Assembly (NCBI GenBank): GCA_020632655.1
Contig: JACKFD010000006.1
Coordinates: 298,368-362,367 of the forward strand
Source of the DNA: Spirochaetaceae bacterium
GTDB taxonomy: Bacteria; Myxococcota_A; UBA9160; UBA4427
Length of the DNA: 64,000 bases
Direction of reading: 5' to 3'
The position numbers and the translations under genes are program-made. The notes below the pieces were generated by a model, which did no database searches, was not told the DNA's origin, and saw only the letters and a list, made by a program, of their open reading frames with translations. Every line of letters starts with the position of its first letter. Positions within the stretch are counted from its first letter, which is position 1. Positions 7,815-16,601 of the stretch are shown one piece after another.

Positions 7815-9248
7815 TCAGGCGACGGCCGCCTCCCTCAGCTCGCGGAAGGACTCCGCCAGACAGTCGGCGTAGAAGCCGGGATCGGGCATCTGGTCGCGGC
7901 AGGCCGTCACGCAGATCGAGATCGCACCGTTGTAGCTCGGGACCGCGTGGAAGAGCCCGATCCCCGCCATCGGCAGACCGAGGCCGAAGGAGCCGACCAT
8001 GCGCGCCCCCGTGAAGTAGAGGGGCACCTGCGGGCCGGGCACGTTCGACACGACCGTGTTCGCGACCGGCCGCATGCGACTCATCAGCCCCGTGCGTGCG
8101 ATCAGCCGTCCCGAGAGACCCGCGAGCGCGCCGGGCAACGTCTGCGTCACGTCGGTCATGCTGCGAGCGCCGACCGCGTGGGTCATCTGCTTCGAGCTCA
8201 AAGTCGTGCGGTAGACCTTGCGCAGGCGACGGATCGGGTCCGGCTCGTCCGTGTGCAGGCGAACGAACATGCCCGCGACCTGATTGCCGGCGTGACCGGC
8301 CTGATCGGGCGTGCGGGTCGAGATCGGCGCGAAGGCCGAGAGCGGGTCGAGAGGCAGCTCGCCGTGTCGCTCGAGGTAGCGGCGGAGCGCGCCACCCACG
8401 ACCGCGAGCATCACGTCGTTGACCGTCGCCCCATCGACCCGCTTCCGGATCTGCTTCACGTCGGCGAGCGAGAAGGTCCGGGCCTCGAAGACGCGATGGG
8501 GCGAGACGGGACCGTTGAAGCGGGTGCGCGGGACCTCGATCGGATCGTCGTCCTCGCCCTCCTCGTCGTCGGTCACCAGCGAACGACGCTCGAGCAGCGC
8601 ACGGATCGCCGGCGGCGCCGCCTGGCCGAGGACCTGGGCGAAGCGGAAGGGCTGGCGGACGTTGTTGACCGTCGCGCGCAGGGCGAGCTCGAGCAGGGTC
8701 GGCTCGGACTCTGCGACCCACTCCCGCTCGGGCTCGGGCGCCTGGCCGTCCGGCTCGAGGTCGTGGATGGCGGCGGTCAGCTCGATGCCCGAGACGCCGT
8801 CGACGGCGGCGTGATGGATCTTCGTCATGACGGCGAAGCTGCCGGGCGGCATGCCCTCGACGTCGTCGAGCCCCTCGATCACGTACATCTCCCAGAGCGG
8901 CTTGGAGAGATCGAGGGGGCGTGCGTGCAGACGCGCGACCTGGATGCAGAGCTGGCGCCAGTCGCCGGGCTTGGGCAGGGCGATGTGCCGGACGTGGAAC
9001 TCGAGGTCGAAGTCGGGATCCTCGATCCAGTAGGGATGGTCGAAGCCGAAGGGCACGCGGACGATCTTCTGACGGAAGCATCGCGCGAGGTGCAGTCGCG
9101 ACTCGACGTTGGCGAGGATGCCCTTGAAGGTGACGTGCCCGCCCGGCGCGGTGGACTGGTCGTAGACGTTCAGACCGCTGATGTGGGTGGGGGCGTTTCT
9201 CGTCTCGAGATTGATGAAGGTGGCGTCGAGGCCGCTGAGCTGCTCCAT
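7815..9248 (-). CDS. WS/DGAT family acyltransferase
   Basis: This encodes a 477-residue wax ester synthase/diacylglycerol acyltransferase. The N-terminal MEQLSGLDATFINLET is characteristic. The catalytic HHxxxDG motif is intact (His145-His146, Asp150, Gly151 in KIHHAAVDG). The conserved downstream blocks NDVMLAVVGGALRRYL and the SNVPGP motif in the C-terminal half are also present. The reaction is acyl-CoA plus a fatty alcohol or diacylglycerol to wax ester or triacylglycerol at the inner membrane, so the host probably stores neutral lipid or uses the enzyme for another acyl acceptor. The ATG at 9248 starts the family motif exactly. It converges on the CoA transferase (37 bp gap). Confidence 0.9.
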   Translation of the reverse strand: MEQLSGLDATFINLETRNAPTHISGLNVYDQSTAPGGHVTFKGILANVESRLHLARCFRQKIVRVPFGFDHPYWIEDPDFDLEFHVRHIALPKPGDWRQLCIQVARLHARPLDLSKPLWEMYVIEGLDDVEGMPPGSFAVMTKIHHAAVDGVSGIELTAAIHDLEPDGQAPEPEREWVAESEPTLLELALRATVNNVRQPFRFAQVLGQAAPPAIRALLERRSLVTDDEEGEDDDPIEVPRTRFNGPVSPHRVFEARTFSLADVKQIRKRVDGATVNDVMLAVVGGALRRYLERHGELPLDPLSAFAPISTRTPDQAGHAGNQVAGMFVRLHTDEPDPIRRLRKVYRTTLSSKQMTHAVGARSMTDVTQTLPGALAGLSGRLIARTGLMSRMRPVANTVVSNVPGPQVPLYFTGARMVGSFGLGLPMAGIGLFHAVPSYNGAISICVTACRDQMPDPGFYADCLAESFRELREAAVA

Positions 9249-9308
9249 GGGGGGGTCCTTCCGGGACGGGTGCCCGGGCTGGGCACCCGCGGAGCATAAC
9301 AGCCTGCC

Positions 9309-9923
9309 TCAACGATCGGGGACGGGGCCCTTCCCCACCCGCGTCACCTCGAAGCCCGCACCCGAGGCCTGGAGGATCGTCGACGGCTCGGGCCAGAGCA
9401 TGCCCCCGTCGAGCACGACCTCGACCCGGCCGCGGTAGCGCCGCTCGAGCTCCTCGGGATCCTCGAGCTCGGGCTCGACCTCGCCGGGGGTGACCGAGCC
9501 CCGGACGAGCGGCTCCCCCAGCAGCTCGACCAGCATCCGACACAGCGGCACGTCGGGCATCCGCAGCCCGATCTGCCCATCCCGGTTGCGCAGGTCCCGC
9601 GGCACGTCCTGGCTGGCCTCGAGCACGATCGTGTAGGGGCCGGGCAGGATGCGTCGGATGGTGCGGAACACGCTGGTCGGCATCACCGCGTAGCGTCCGA
9701 AGTCGGAGAGGTCGTTCACGAGCATCGAGAGCGGCTTGCGCGATCGCTCGTCGAGGCCCTTGAGCGTGCGGATCTGCTGGATGCCCTTGCGGCTCGAGAG
9801 TGCGCAGCCGAAGGCGTAGCCCGAGTCGGTCGGGTAGATGACGACCTGATCCCGACGCAGCGCCTCGAGGGCCGGCGCGAGCTTGCGCGGCGCGGGTCTA
9901 TCCGGGTCGACTCGGATGCGCAT
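9309..9923 (-). CDS. yciO: YciO-type Sua5/YciO/YrdC family protein
   Basis: This encodes a 204-residue single-domain protein of the YrdC fold. VVIYPTDSGYAFGCA, KPLSMLVNDLSDF, GPYTIVLEAS and IGLRMPDVP are the RNA/ATP-binding family blocks; the DSGYA form and the DPEELE...VDGG-like end are closer to YciO than to the tRNA threonylcarbamoyladenylate synthases TsaC/Sua5. The Sua5 C-terminal domain is absent. Its role may be in t6A formation or in an uncharacterised nucleotide reaction; the presence or absence of another TsaC in the genome would decide. Start ATG 9923, 34 bp after the peroxiredoxin stop codon on the same strand, so the two are probably co-transcribed. Confidence 0.85.
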   Translation of the reverse strand: MRIRVDPDRPAPRKLAPALEALRRDQVVIYPTDSGYAFGCALSSRKGIQQIRTLKGLDERSRKPLSMLVNDLSDFGRYAVMPTSVFRTIRRILPGPYTIVLEASQDVPRDLRNRDGQIGLRMPDVPLCRMLVELLGEPLVRGSVTPGEVEPELEDPEELERRYRGRVEVVLDGGMLWPEPSTILQASGAGFEVTRVGKGPVPDR

Positions 9924-9957
9924 GGGGAAGGCCCCTCCTCCGCGGACCGCGGCCGGC

Positions 9958-10620
9958 TCAGTCGCGCGAGCCGGCCGCCCCGGGCGCGGGGGAGGCTCCG
10001 TCGCTCGACGGGGAGGCCTCCTTCGCAGCCGGACCGCTCGGCACCGTCGACATCCGCTTCGGGAAGTCCAATCGCTCGAGCGTCGCGAGGATGTCAGGGC
10101 CCGCGGTCTGCGGATCCACCTCGCGGTCGAGCGCGCGAAGAACGCCCTCCGCATCGATGTAGAAGGTCCACCGCCGCGCGTAGCCGCCGCCCGACGCGAC
10201 CACGCCGAATCGCTCGCCCATCTCGCCCCGCGGATCGCTCACCACCAGGACGTCCGCGCCCATCGACTCCGCAAAGGCGGCGTTCTCCTCGGGCGTGTCG
10301 AGGCTCGCGTAGAGGATCGCGACGTCGTACTCGGCGAGGGCGGCTTCGTGGTCACGCAGGTCGGCGAGCTCGGTCGTGCAGCCCGGTGTGAAGGCCTTCG
10401 GGAACCAGGCGATCACGACCCCCTGGCGTCCCAGGTAGTCCGCCGCGCGATAGCGGGCGCCGTCGACGCCGTGGAAGACCCAGTCCGGTGCCGGGGCTCC
10501 GACCCGCGGCGGCTCCCCGGCCCGGGCGGCGCCGCCCATGCCCGCTAGCGCCGTCTCGAGCAGCAGGAAGAGCAGGAGGACGGGCAGGCGTCGGGTCGGG
10601 GTCGCACGGTGGGCTCTCAT
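9958..10620 (-). CDS. Exported peroxiredoxin (AhpC/TSA-BCP type), apparently 1-Cys
   Basis: This encodes a 220-residue protein. An N-terminal signal (RRLPVLLLFLLLETALA) predicts export to the periplasm. The thioredoxin-fold body has the peroxidatic site AFTPGCTTEL, with FPKAFTPGC and RWTFYIDAEGVLRAL typical of the BCP/thiol-specific antioxidant family. The BCP resolving Cys five residues after the peroxidatic Cys is not present (ELADLRDHE has none) and no other Cys is visible in the mature chain, so it should work as a 1-Cys enzyme with an external thiol. The last ~30 residues are a Pro/Ser/Ala-rich tail. It reduces peroxides. First gene of a two-gene unit with yciO. Confidence 0.85.
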   Translation of the reverse strand: MRAHRATPTRRLPVLLLFLLLETALAGMGGAARAGEPPRVGAPAPDWVFHGVDGARYRAADYLGRQGVVIAWFPKAFTPGCTTELADLRDHEAALAEYDVAILYASLDTPEENAAFAESMGADVLVVSDPRGEMGERFGVVASGGGYARRWTFYIDAEGVLRALDREVDPQTAGPDILATLERLDFPKRMSTVPSGPAAKEASPSSDGASPAPGAAGSRD

Positions 10621-10752
10621 GCGCGACACCTTCGCCCGGACCCTGCGTCCCGGCAAGCAGGCTCCCGTCGAGCCGTCCGGCCGGGGCCCCGATCGCGTGC
10701 TAGATATATAAGATACTGAAAGCGTGCCCCTTGGGGTGCGAGGAGATCCCCC

Positions 10753-11931
10753 ATGGCATCCCGTCCCGGCTTCGACTGGTCCGACCCCCTGCTGCTCGAC
10801 GAGCAGCTCACGGACGAAGAGCGCCTGATCCGGGACAGCGCGCGCGAGTACTGCCAGGACCGGCTGATGAGCCGGGTCCTGCTCGCGAACCGCAACGAGG
10901 AGTTCGATCGCGAGATCCTGCGCGAGATGGGCGCGCTCGGCCTGCTCGGCTCGACGCTGCCCGAGAAGTACGGCTGCGCGAACGTGTCCCACGTCGCCTA
11001 CGGACTGATCGCGCGCGAGGTGGAGCGGGTCGACTCGGGCTACCGCTCGGCGATGAGCGTGCAGTCGTCGCTCGTGATGCATCCGATCTTCGCGTACGGG
11101 ACCGAGGCGCAGCGCGAGCGCTGGCTGCCGGGCCTCGCGAAGGGCGACCTCGTCGGCTGCTTCGGGCTGACCGAGCCCGACCACGGCTCGGACCCCGGCA
11201 GCATGCGCACCCGCGCCGAGAAGGCCGACGGCGGGTACGTGCTCACGGGCAGCAAGATGTGGATCACGAACAGTCCGATCGCCGACGTCGGCGTCGTCTG
11301 GGCGAAGCTCGACGGCGAGATCCGCGGCTTCCTCGTCGAGAAGGGGATGCAGGGGCTCAGCTTCCCGAAGATCGAGGGCAAGATGTCGCTGCGCGCGTCG
11401 ATCACGGGCGAGATCGTGATGGACCGCGTCTTCGTGCCCGAAGCGAACCTGTTTCCCGAGATCCGCGGTCTCGGCGGTCCCTTCGGCTGCCTCAACAAGG
11501 CACGCTACGGCATCGCCTGGGGCTCGATGGGCGCGGCCGAGTTCTGCTGGCACGCAGCAAGGAAGTACACGCTCGATCGCGAGCAGTTCGGCCGGCCGCT
11601 GGCCGCGAACCAGCTGATCCAGCTGAAGCTCGCGGACATGCAGACCGAGATCACGCTCGGGCTGCAGGCCTGCCTGCGCGCCGGTCGCTTGATGGACGAA
11701 GGACGGCTCGCACCCGAGAACATCTCGATGCTGAAGCGGAACAACTGCGGCAAGGCCCTCGCGATCGCCCGGGTGTCCCGCGACATGCACGGCGGCAACG
11801 GCATCTCCGACGAGTTCCACGTCATCCGCCACTGCATGAACCTCGAGTCGGTCAACACCTACGAAGGCACCCACGACATCCACGCGCTGATCCTGGGCCG
11901 CGCCCAGACCGGCATCCCCGCCTTCTCCTGA
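10753..11931 (+). CDS. gcdH: Glutaryl-CoA dehydrogenase-type acyl-CoA dehydrogenase
   Basis: This encodes a 392-residue flavoenzyme. The N-terminal FDWSDPLLLDEQLTDEERLIRD, the FAD-site FGLTEPDHGSDPG and WITNSPIADV, and the C-terminal GGNGISDEFHVIRH with catalytic Glu371 in NTYEGTHDIHALILGRA are the pattern of glutaryl-CoA dehydrogenase, which oxidises and decarboxylates glutaryl-CoA to crotonyl-CoA in lysine, tryptophan and aromatic acid catabolism, passing electrons to ETF. Length is standard. A good Shine-Dalgarno (GAGGAG) lies 8-10 bases before the ATG, and an AT-rich patch with TATAAG near 10707 could be its -10. Close relatives include non-decarboxylating forms, so specificity is slightly uncertain. 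Confidence 0.9.
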   Translation: MASRPGFDWSDPLLLDEQLTDEERLIRDSAREYCQDRLMSRVLLANRNEEFDREILREMGALGLLGSTLPEKYGCANVSHVAYGLIAREVERVDSGYRSAMSVQSSLVMHPIFAYGTEAQRERWLPGLAKGDLVGCFGLTEPDHGSDPGSMRTRAEKADGGYVLTGSKMWITNSPIADVGVVWAKLDGEIRGFLVEKGMQGLSFPKIEGKMSLRASITGEIVMDRVFVPEANLFPEIRGLGGPFGCLNKARYGIAWGSMGAAEFCWHAARKYTLDREQFGRPLAANQLIQLKLADMQTEITLGLQACLRAGRLMDEGRLAPENISMLKRNNCGKALAIARVSRDMHGGNGISDEFHVIRHCMNLESVNTYEGTHDIHALILGRAQTGIPAFS

Positions 11932-12119
11932 CGCCGCGACGGCGCCGGCAGACTGCTTGTCGGCGACGGGCTTCTGGGTTTCAATCCGAGCGTCGCACCG
12001 CTCGGACGGACGAGCCGTCCGAGACGCGATCCACGAGCCGTTCGGACGGCTCAGCGCCCCGGTCGTCGACGCACGGACCCTCGTCGCGGCGAAGGGGGCG
12101 AATCAGGGGGGAACAGAAG

Positions 12120-12611
12120 ATGAAGGGAATCGTGAAGGCTCTCGTCCTCGCGATCGTGATCGTCACGGCGCCGATGACCGCCGCGCATGCGGACAACGAC
12201 GTCGGCTGCGGCGTGGGCACGATGGTGATGGAGGGCCGGTCGGGGCTTCCGTACAAGCTGCTCGCTTCGCTCACCAACGGCTTCACCTTCCAGTCGATCT
12301 CGATCACCTTCGGCCTGCTGAACTGCAACGGCCGGAACACGGTCACGGCCAGCGCCCGCGCCCGCCACTTCGCCCAGTCGAGCTTCGACGCGCTCGCCCG
12401 GGACGCGGCGACCGGCGGCGGCGAGAGCCTCGACGCCCTCGCGGCGCTCCTCGAGGTGGACGTGGCGGACCGCGAGGCCTTCGCGCGACTCGCCCAGAGC
12501 CACTTCGACGAGCTCTTCCCGACCGACACGATCACGTCGGACGAGATGCTCGACGCGCTCGACCGGCTGATGCGTGAGGACGCACGGCTCGCCGTCTACG
12601 CGCGCAGCTGA
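12120..12611 (+). CDS. DUF3015 family exported protein
   Basis: This encodes a 163-residue protein with a clean Sec signal peptide (MKGIVKALVLAIVIVTAPM...AHA, cut before DNDVGCG). The mature region has the DUF3015 hallmarks DVGCGVGTMVMEG and two Cys (CG and NCNG) that may form a disulfide. Family members are periplasmic proteins of unknown function in Proteobacteria. The ATG at 12120 follows an AGGGGGG Shine-Dalgarno-like run. A strong hairpin terminator starts 5 bp after the stop codon. Confidence 0.85.
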   Translation: MKGIVKALVLAIVIVTAPMTAAHADNDVGCGVGTMVMEGRSGLPYKLLASLTNGFTFQSISITFGLLNCNGRNTVTASARARHFAQSSFDALARDAATGGGESLDALAALLEVDVADREAFARLAQSHFDELFPTDTITSDEMLDALDRLMREDARLAVYARS

Positions 12612-12615
12612 CCCG

Positions 12616-12655
12616 AACGGGCCCGGCGCTCCGATCCGGATGTCCGGGCCCGTTT
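12616..12655 (+). terminator. Hairpin terminator after the DUF3015 gene, overlapping the next start codon
   Basis: AACGGGCCCGG (12616-12626) pairs perfectly with CCGGGCCCGTT (12644-12654) around a 17-base loop and is followed by TTT. The loop contains the ATG at 12640 chosen for the DUF4105 gene, so the same hairpin may hide that start when transcription reads through. Confidence 0.55.
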
Positions 12656-14679
12656 CGTCCCCTCGCCCCCGCCCCGCCCGCGCGCGCCGCCGAAGGCGTC
12701 TCGCCGTCTTCGGCGTCCTCCTGGGCATCACGGGCGCCGTTCCGGCGACGCGCGTCTCGGCGGCCGCGGCCGCCCACGACGCGGCGCCTTCGCCGGACAC
12801 GCCGGCCCGCGAAGCGGCACCGCCCCCGGACGTAGCCGTCCCGCTCGTCGCGCCGGAGCGGCTCGGCAACGAGCCCGTCTGGCTCGCGCTCCTCCATCAG
12901 GCACGCAGGCCGATCGGTCGCCGTACCCGCGATGCGCTCCACGCGACGCACTTCTTCTTCGACCCGGACGGCCATCGCGACCCCGTGCGCGAGCTCCGAG
13001 CGACCCTGACCGCCTTCGACGACGCCGACCCCGTCCGCGCGCAGGCCGCACGCTGCCGCTTCCCGGCCCGCCACGCCTTGCTCGCGAGGCGCGGCCTTCT
13101 GCCCGCCGACCGCGGGCCCTGCCCGGAGCTCGAGGGCTGGCGGCGGCAGATCGGCGACGTTCGACTCACACTCGTGTACCCCGAGGCCTTCCTCGGCAAT
13201 CCCGCCTCGATGTTCGGGCATACGCTGTTGCGCTTCGATCCGGTCGCCGCCGCGCGCGATGCCGAGGGCGAGCCGCTGCTCGGCTGGACGCTCGACTACA
13301 CCGCGGACGCCGAGGGCCAGGTCGGCGCGCTCTACATGCTGCGCGGCCTCGTCGGCGGCTACCGCGGTCGCTTCGGGATCGCGCCCTACTACCTGAAGAC
13401 GAAGGTCTACGGCGACTGGCAGGACCGCGACATCTGGGAGTACCCGCTCGCCATGTCGCCCGAATCGATCGAGCTCGTGCTGCTCCACGTCTGGGAGCTG
13501 CGCGACGTGGCGCTGCCCTACTACTTCTTCACGCAGAACTGCTCGGAGAAGCTGCTCGAGGTGCTCGAGGTCGGCTGGCCGGGACTGGGACGCGGGGGGG
13601 GCTTTCCGCCGACCGTGACGCCGGTCGACACGGTCCGCGCGATGGCATCGGTCGCGCCCGGTACGCTCGGCCCGGCGCGACTGCGTCCCTCTCCGGCGAC
13701 GAAGCTGCAGGACGCGATGCACGCGCTGCCCGCGTCGGAGATCGCCGCCATCGAGTCCCTCGCAGAGGGCCGCCTCGCGCCCGACGAGGCAGCACTCGAC
13801 GCCTTCCCGCCCACGAACCGGGCGCGCGTCCTCACCCTCGCGAACGACCTGCTCCGCCACCGTTTCCTGGCCGGTCACGTCGACGAGGCGACGGCCCGGG
13901 GTCGATCCCTCGCCCTGCTCCGCGCGCGCAGCCGACTGCCGGCGGCGCCCGCAGCGAGCGCCCCGGTCGAAGCGCTGGACCGCCACCCGCCGACCGACGG
14001 CCACGGCACGGCGCGGGTCGAGCTCGCGGGCGGGCTGCAGGACCGCGACGGCTTCCTCGAGCTCCATCTCCTGCCCGCCTACCACACGCTGCTCGACGCC
14101 CCGGCCGGCTTCGCCGAGGGCGGCGAGATCCGCGCCCTGGAGACGCGCGTGCGCTATTTCCCGGAGCTCGACCGCGTGCGCCTCCACGAGCTCGTGCTGG
14201 TCGACGTCACGACCGCCAGCCCCTGGCGGCGGCCCTTCCGCCCCGTCGGATGGCACGCCGAGCTCGGGCTCCGCACGCGGCTCCTGTCGAGCGATCGCGA
14301 TCGCGGCCTCGACACCGAAGGCGTCGGGCGCCTGCAGGTCGGTGTCGGCGCCGGTCTGGCGCCCGCACGCGGTCTCCACGCCTATGCCTTCGGCGAGCTC
14401 GCGATCGAGTCGGGACCCGGCCTCGAGGGCGATGTCGCGCTCGGTCCGCTCACCCGCGCCGGCCTCGCCTGGTCCACCCGCGGTGGCCGCTACACCGTGC
14501 ACGGCGAGGTGCTCGCGGGTCTGCTCACGGGACCGCGGACGAGCCCCTGGCTGCGGGGCCTGCTCGAACAGAGGCTCGCGCTCGACCCGAAGTGGTCGCT
14601 CTCGCTCGAGGGCCGCTACGAGCACGCCTACGACGTCGGCTTCTGGGAAGGTCGACTCGGCCTGATCCGCTACTTCTGA
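12640..14679 (+). CDS. DUF4105 (Lnb-N-like) outer-membrane/periplasmic protein
   Basis: This encodes a 679-residue protein with an Arg-rich N-region and a hydrophobic segment (LAVFGVLLGITGAVPATRVSA) acting as signal. The central domain has the DUF4105 signatures NPASMFGHTLLRFD (about residue 187) and YYFFTQNCSEKLLEVLE (about 294), with Ser/His and Cys at the positions conserved across the family, whose fold resembles NlpC/P60-like cysteine enzymes. The last ~200 residues alternate aromatic and small residues and end in GRLGLIRYF, consistent with a beta-barrel closing at a C-terminal Phe. Its exact role is unknown. The start is uncertain because a terminator hairpin spans it; no later ATG keeps the signal peptide. 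Confidence 0.8.
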   Translation: MSGPVSSPRPRPARARRRRRLAVFGVLLGITGAVPATRVSAAAAAHDAAPSPDTPAREAAPPPDVAVPLVAPERLGNEPVWLALLHQARRPIGRRTRDALHATHFFFDPDGHRDPVRELRATLTAFDDADPVRAQAARCRFPARHALLARRGLLPADRGPCPELEGWRRQIGDVRLTLVYPEAFLGNPASMFGHTLLRFDPVAAARDAEGEPLLGWTLDYTADAEGQVGALYMLRGLVGGYRGRFGIAPYYLKTKVYGDWQDRDIWEYPLAMSPESIELVLLHVWELRDVALPYYFFTQNCSEKLLEVLEVGWPGLGRGGGFPPTVTPVDTVRAMASVAPGTLGPARLRPSPATKLQDAMHALPASEIAAIESLAEGRLAPDEAALDAFPPTNRARVLTLANDLLRHRFLAGHVDEATARGRSLALLRARSRLPAAPAASAPVEALDRHPPTDGHGTARVELAGGLQDRDGFLELHLLPAYHTLLDAPAGFAEGGEIRALETRVRYFPELDRVRLHELVLVDVTTASPWRRPFRPVGWHAELGLRTRLLSSDRDRGLDTEGVGRLQVGVGAGLAPARGLHAYAFGELAIESGPGLEGDVALGPLTRAGLAWSTRGGRYTVHGEVLAGLLTGPRTSPWLRGLLEQRLALDPKWSLSLEGRYEHAYDVGFWEGRLGLIRYF

Positions 14680-14698
14680 CCCGAGCGAGCGCCCGCGC

Positions 14699-15598
14699 TC
14701 AGAAATGCCAGGGGAAGCGGGAGAAGTCGCGATCGCGCTTCTCGAGGAAGGCGTCCCGCCCCTCTTCCGCCTCGTCCGTCATGTAGGCGAGCCGCGTCGC
14801 CTCCCCCGCGAAGACCTGCTGGCCGACGAGTCCGTCGTCGATCAGGTTCATCGCGAACTTCGCCATGCGCTGGGCCGTCGGACTCTTGGTGTTGATCTCC
14901 GCCGCCCACTCGAGGGCCACCCGCTCGAGCTCGGCGTGGGGCACGACCGCATTCACCATGCCCATGTGATGCGCCTCCTCGGCCGTGTAGCTCCGGCCGA
15001 GGAAGAAGATCTCGCGCGCGAATTTCTGGCCGATCTGGCGCGCGAGGTAGGCGGAGCCGAAGCCGCCGTCGAAGCTCGCCACGTCCGTGTCCGTCTGCTT
15101 GAAGACGGCGTGCTCGGCGCTCGCGATCGTGAGGTCGCAGGTGACGTGGAGGCTGTGTCCGCCACCGACCGCGAAGCCCGGCACGACGGCGATCACGATC
15201 TTCGGCATGAATCGGATCAGGCGCTGGACCTCGAGGATGTGGAGGCGGCCCGTGCGCGCGGGATCGATCGTCGCGGCCTCCTCGCCCTCGGCGTAGCGGT
15301 AGCCGTCCCGACCGCGGATGCGCTGGTCACCACCGCTGCAGAAGGCGCGTACGCCGTCCTTCGGCGAGGGACCGTTGCCCGTGATCAGGATGCAGCCGAC
15401 ATCGGTCGTCATGCGCGCGTGATCGAGCACGCGGTAGAGCTCGTCGACGGTTCGCGGGCGGAAGGCGTTGCGGACCTCGGGGCGATCGAAGGCGATGCGG
15501 ACCGTGCCCTGATCGACGGCGCGATGGTAGGTGACGTCCTCGAGCTCGAAGCCGGGCACCTCCTGCCAGCGGGCGGGATCGAAGAGTTCCGAGACCAT
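14699..15598 (-). CDS. menB: 1,4-dihydroxy-2-naphthoyl-CoA synthase
   Basis: This encodes a 299-residue crotonase-superfamily enzyme that closes the second ring of the naphthoquinone in menaquinone synthesis. MenB-specific blocks are intact: TVRIAFDRPEVRNAFRP, SGGDQRIRG (oxyanion region with the MenB-type SGGDQ), AVVPGFAVGGGHSLH, TDVASFDGGFGS with the active-site Asp, and the C-terminal DFSRFPWHF. No other men genes are nearby, so the pathway must be encoded elsewhere. Menaquinone implies an anaerobic or mixed respiratory chain. The ATG at 15598 gives the standard N-terminus. Confidence 0.93.
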   Translation of the reverse strand: MVSELFDPARWQEVPGFELEDVTYHRAVDQGTVRIAFDRPEVRNAFRPRTVDELYRVLDHARMTTDVGCILITGNGPSPKDGVRAFCSGGDQRIRGRDGYRYAEGEEAATIDPARTGRLHILEVQRLIRFMPKIVIAVVPGFAVGGGHSLHVTCDLTIASAEHAVFKQTDTDVASFDGGFGSAYLARQIGQKFAREIFFLGRSYTAEEAHHMGMVNAVVPHAELERVALEWAAEINTKSPTAQRMAKFAMNLIDDGLVGQQVFAGEATRLAYMTDEAEEGRDAFLEKRDRDFSRFPWHF

Positions 15599-15692
15599 GA
15601 CGCACCTCCGAAAGCGAGCGGCGCCGGAGGATAGCGGCCCGTCGGGCCCGGGCAGCGCGCTATCGTGCGCAGGGCCGTCGCGCATCGCCCCG

Positions 15693-16448
15693 ATGATCGA
15701 TGCGCGGGACGGCGCGGGCGGATCGACCTCGCCCCGGAGCGCCTGGTTGACGGGAAGCGATGCGAGTGGCGCCGGCGCGGACGGGATCGATCCCGACCTC
15801 GACGCGATCGGCGAGACGCTGCCGCTGCTCGAAGGCATCCGCACGGCGCGCGCGATCCGCCGCCTGCGGACCGATCCCGTCCCACGCGCCCTGATCCGCA
15901 AGGTCTGCGAGGCCGGCACCTTCGCGCCGAGCGGCGGCAATCGCCAGCCCTGGGTCTTCGTCGCCGTCGACGACGCGGCGAAGCGCCGCTGGGTCGCCGA
16001 CCGCTACCGCCCGATCTTCCAGCGCTACATCGGCCCCGCGATCGAGCGCGCCGAGCGCGAGGACTTTCCCGATCACCTGCGGCGCAACATGAAGGCCTCG
16101 CTCCATCTCGCCGAGCACCTGCACGACGCACCCGTCCTGCTCTTCATCGCCGGCTTCACCCGGCGTGGCGAGGCCCAGCTCCAGGCCCTCTACCCCTGCG
16201 CCCAGAACGTCCTGCTCGCCTGCCGCGCCGTCGGCCTCGGCGCCTCCTTCACGACGCTGCATCGCGCCTTCGGCGAGGAGTGCGACCGCATGCTCGGCCT
16301 GCCCGAGCGCATCCCCAGCGCCGTCATGATCCCGATCGGCTGGCCCGTCGGCCGTCACGGCGTCCCGCCCCGGGCCTCCGTCGACACGAAGCTCTTCTGG
16401 AACACGTTCGACGCGACGACGGTCGAGGCCGAGCGACCGATCCGATGA
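15693..16448 (+). CDS. Nitroreductase family protein
   Basis: This encodes a 251-residue FMN-dependent oxidoreductase of the nitroreductase fold. FMN-binding RTARAIRRLRTDPVP and the TFAPSGGNRQPW motif lie near residues 50-85, and the second phosphate site GLGASFTTL with a terminal GWPVGRHG follows. These enzymes reduce nitro groups, quinones or enones with NAD(P)H; the natural substrate is unknown. ATG 15693 is the best start, although the ~40 residues before the fold are unusually long. It is divergent from menB (94 bp) with a TATCGT box 27 bases before the start. Confidence 0.85.
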   Translation: MIDARDGAGGSTSPRSAWLTGSDASGAGADGIDPDLDAIGETLPLLEGIRTARAIRRLRTDPVPRALIRKVCEAGTFAPSGGNRQPWVFVAVDDAAKRRWVADRYRPIFQRYIGPAIERAEREDFPDHLRRNMKASLHLAEHLHDAPVLLFIAGFTRRGEAQLQALYPCAQNVLLACRAVGLGASFTTLHRAFGEECDRMLGLPERIPSAVMIPIGWPVGRHGVPPRASVDTKLFWNTFDATTVEAERPIR

Positions 16449-16601
16449 GCGCCCACGCCCACGCCGACGCGGCGCCAGCCGGGGCCGGACGCTGCGTCGC
16501 AGCCCGGCCTTTGGCAGCCCGTGCCGCGTTCCTTACCCTGCGGTCCGCTCGCGTCCCGATCCCGACGGTCGCCTCGCCCGTCGAGCAGGAGGTCCCCCGC
16601 C

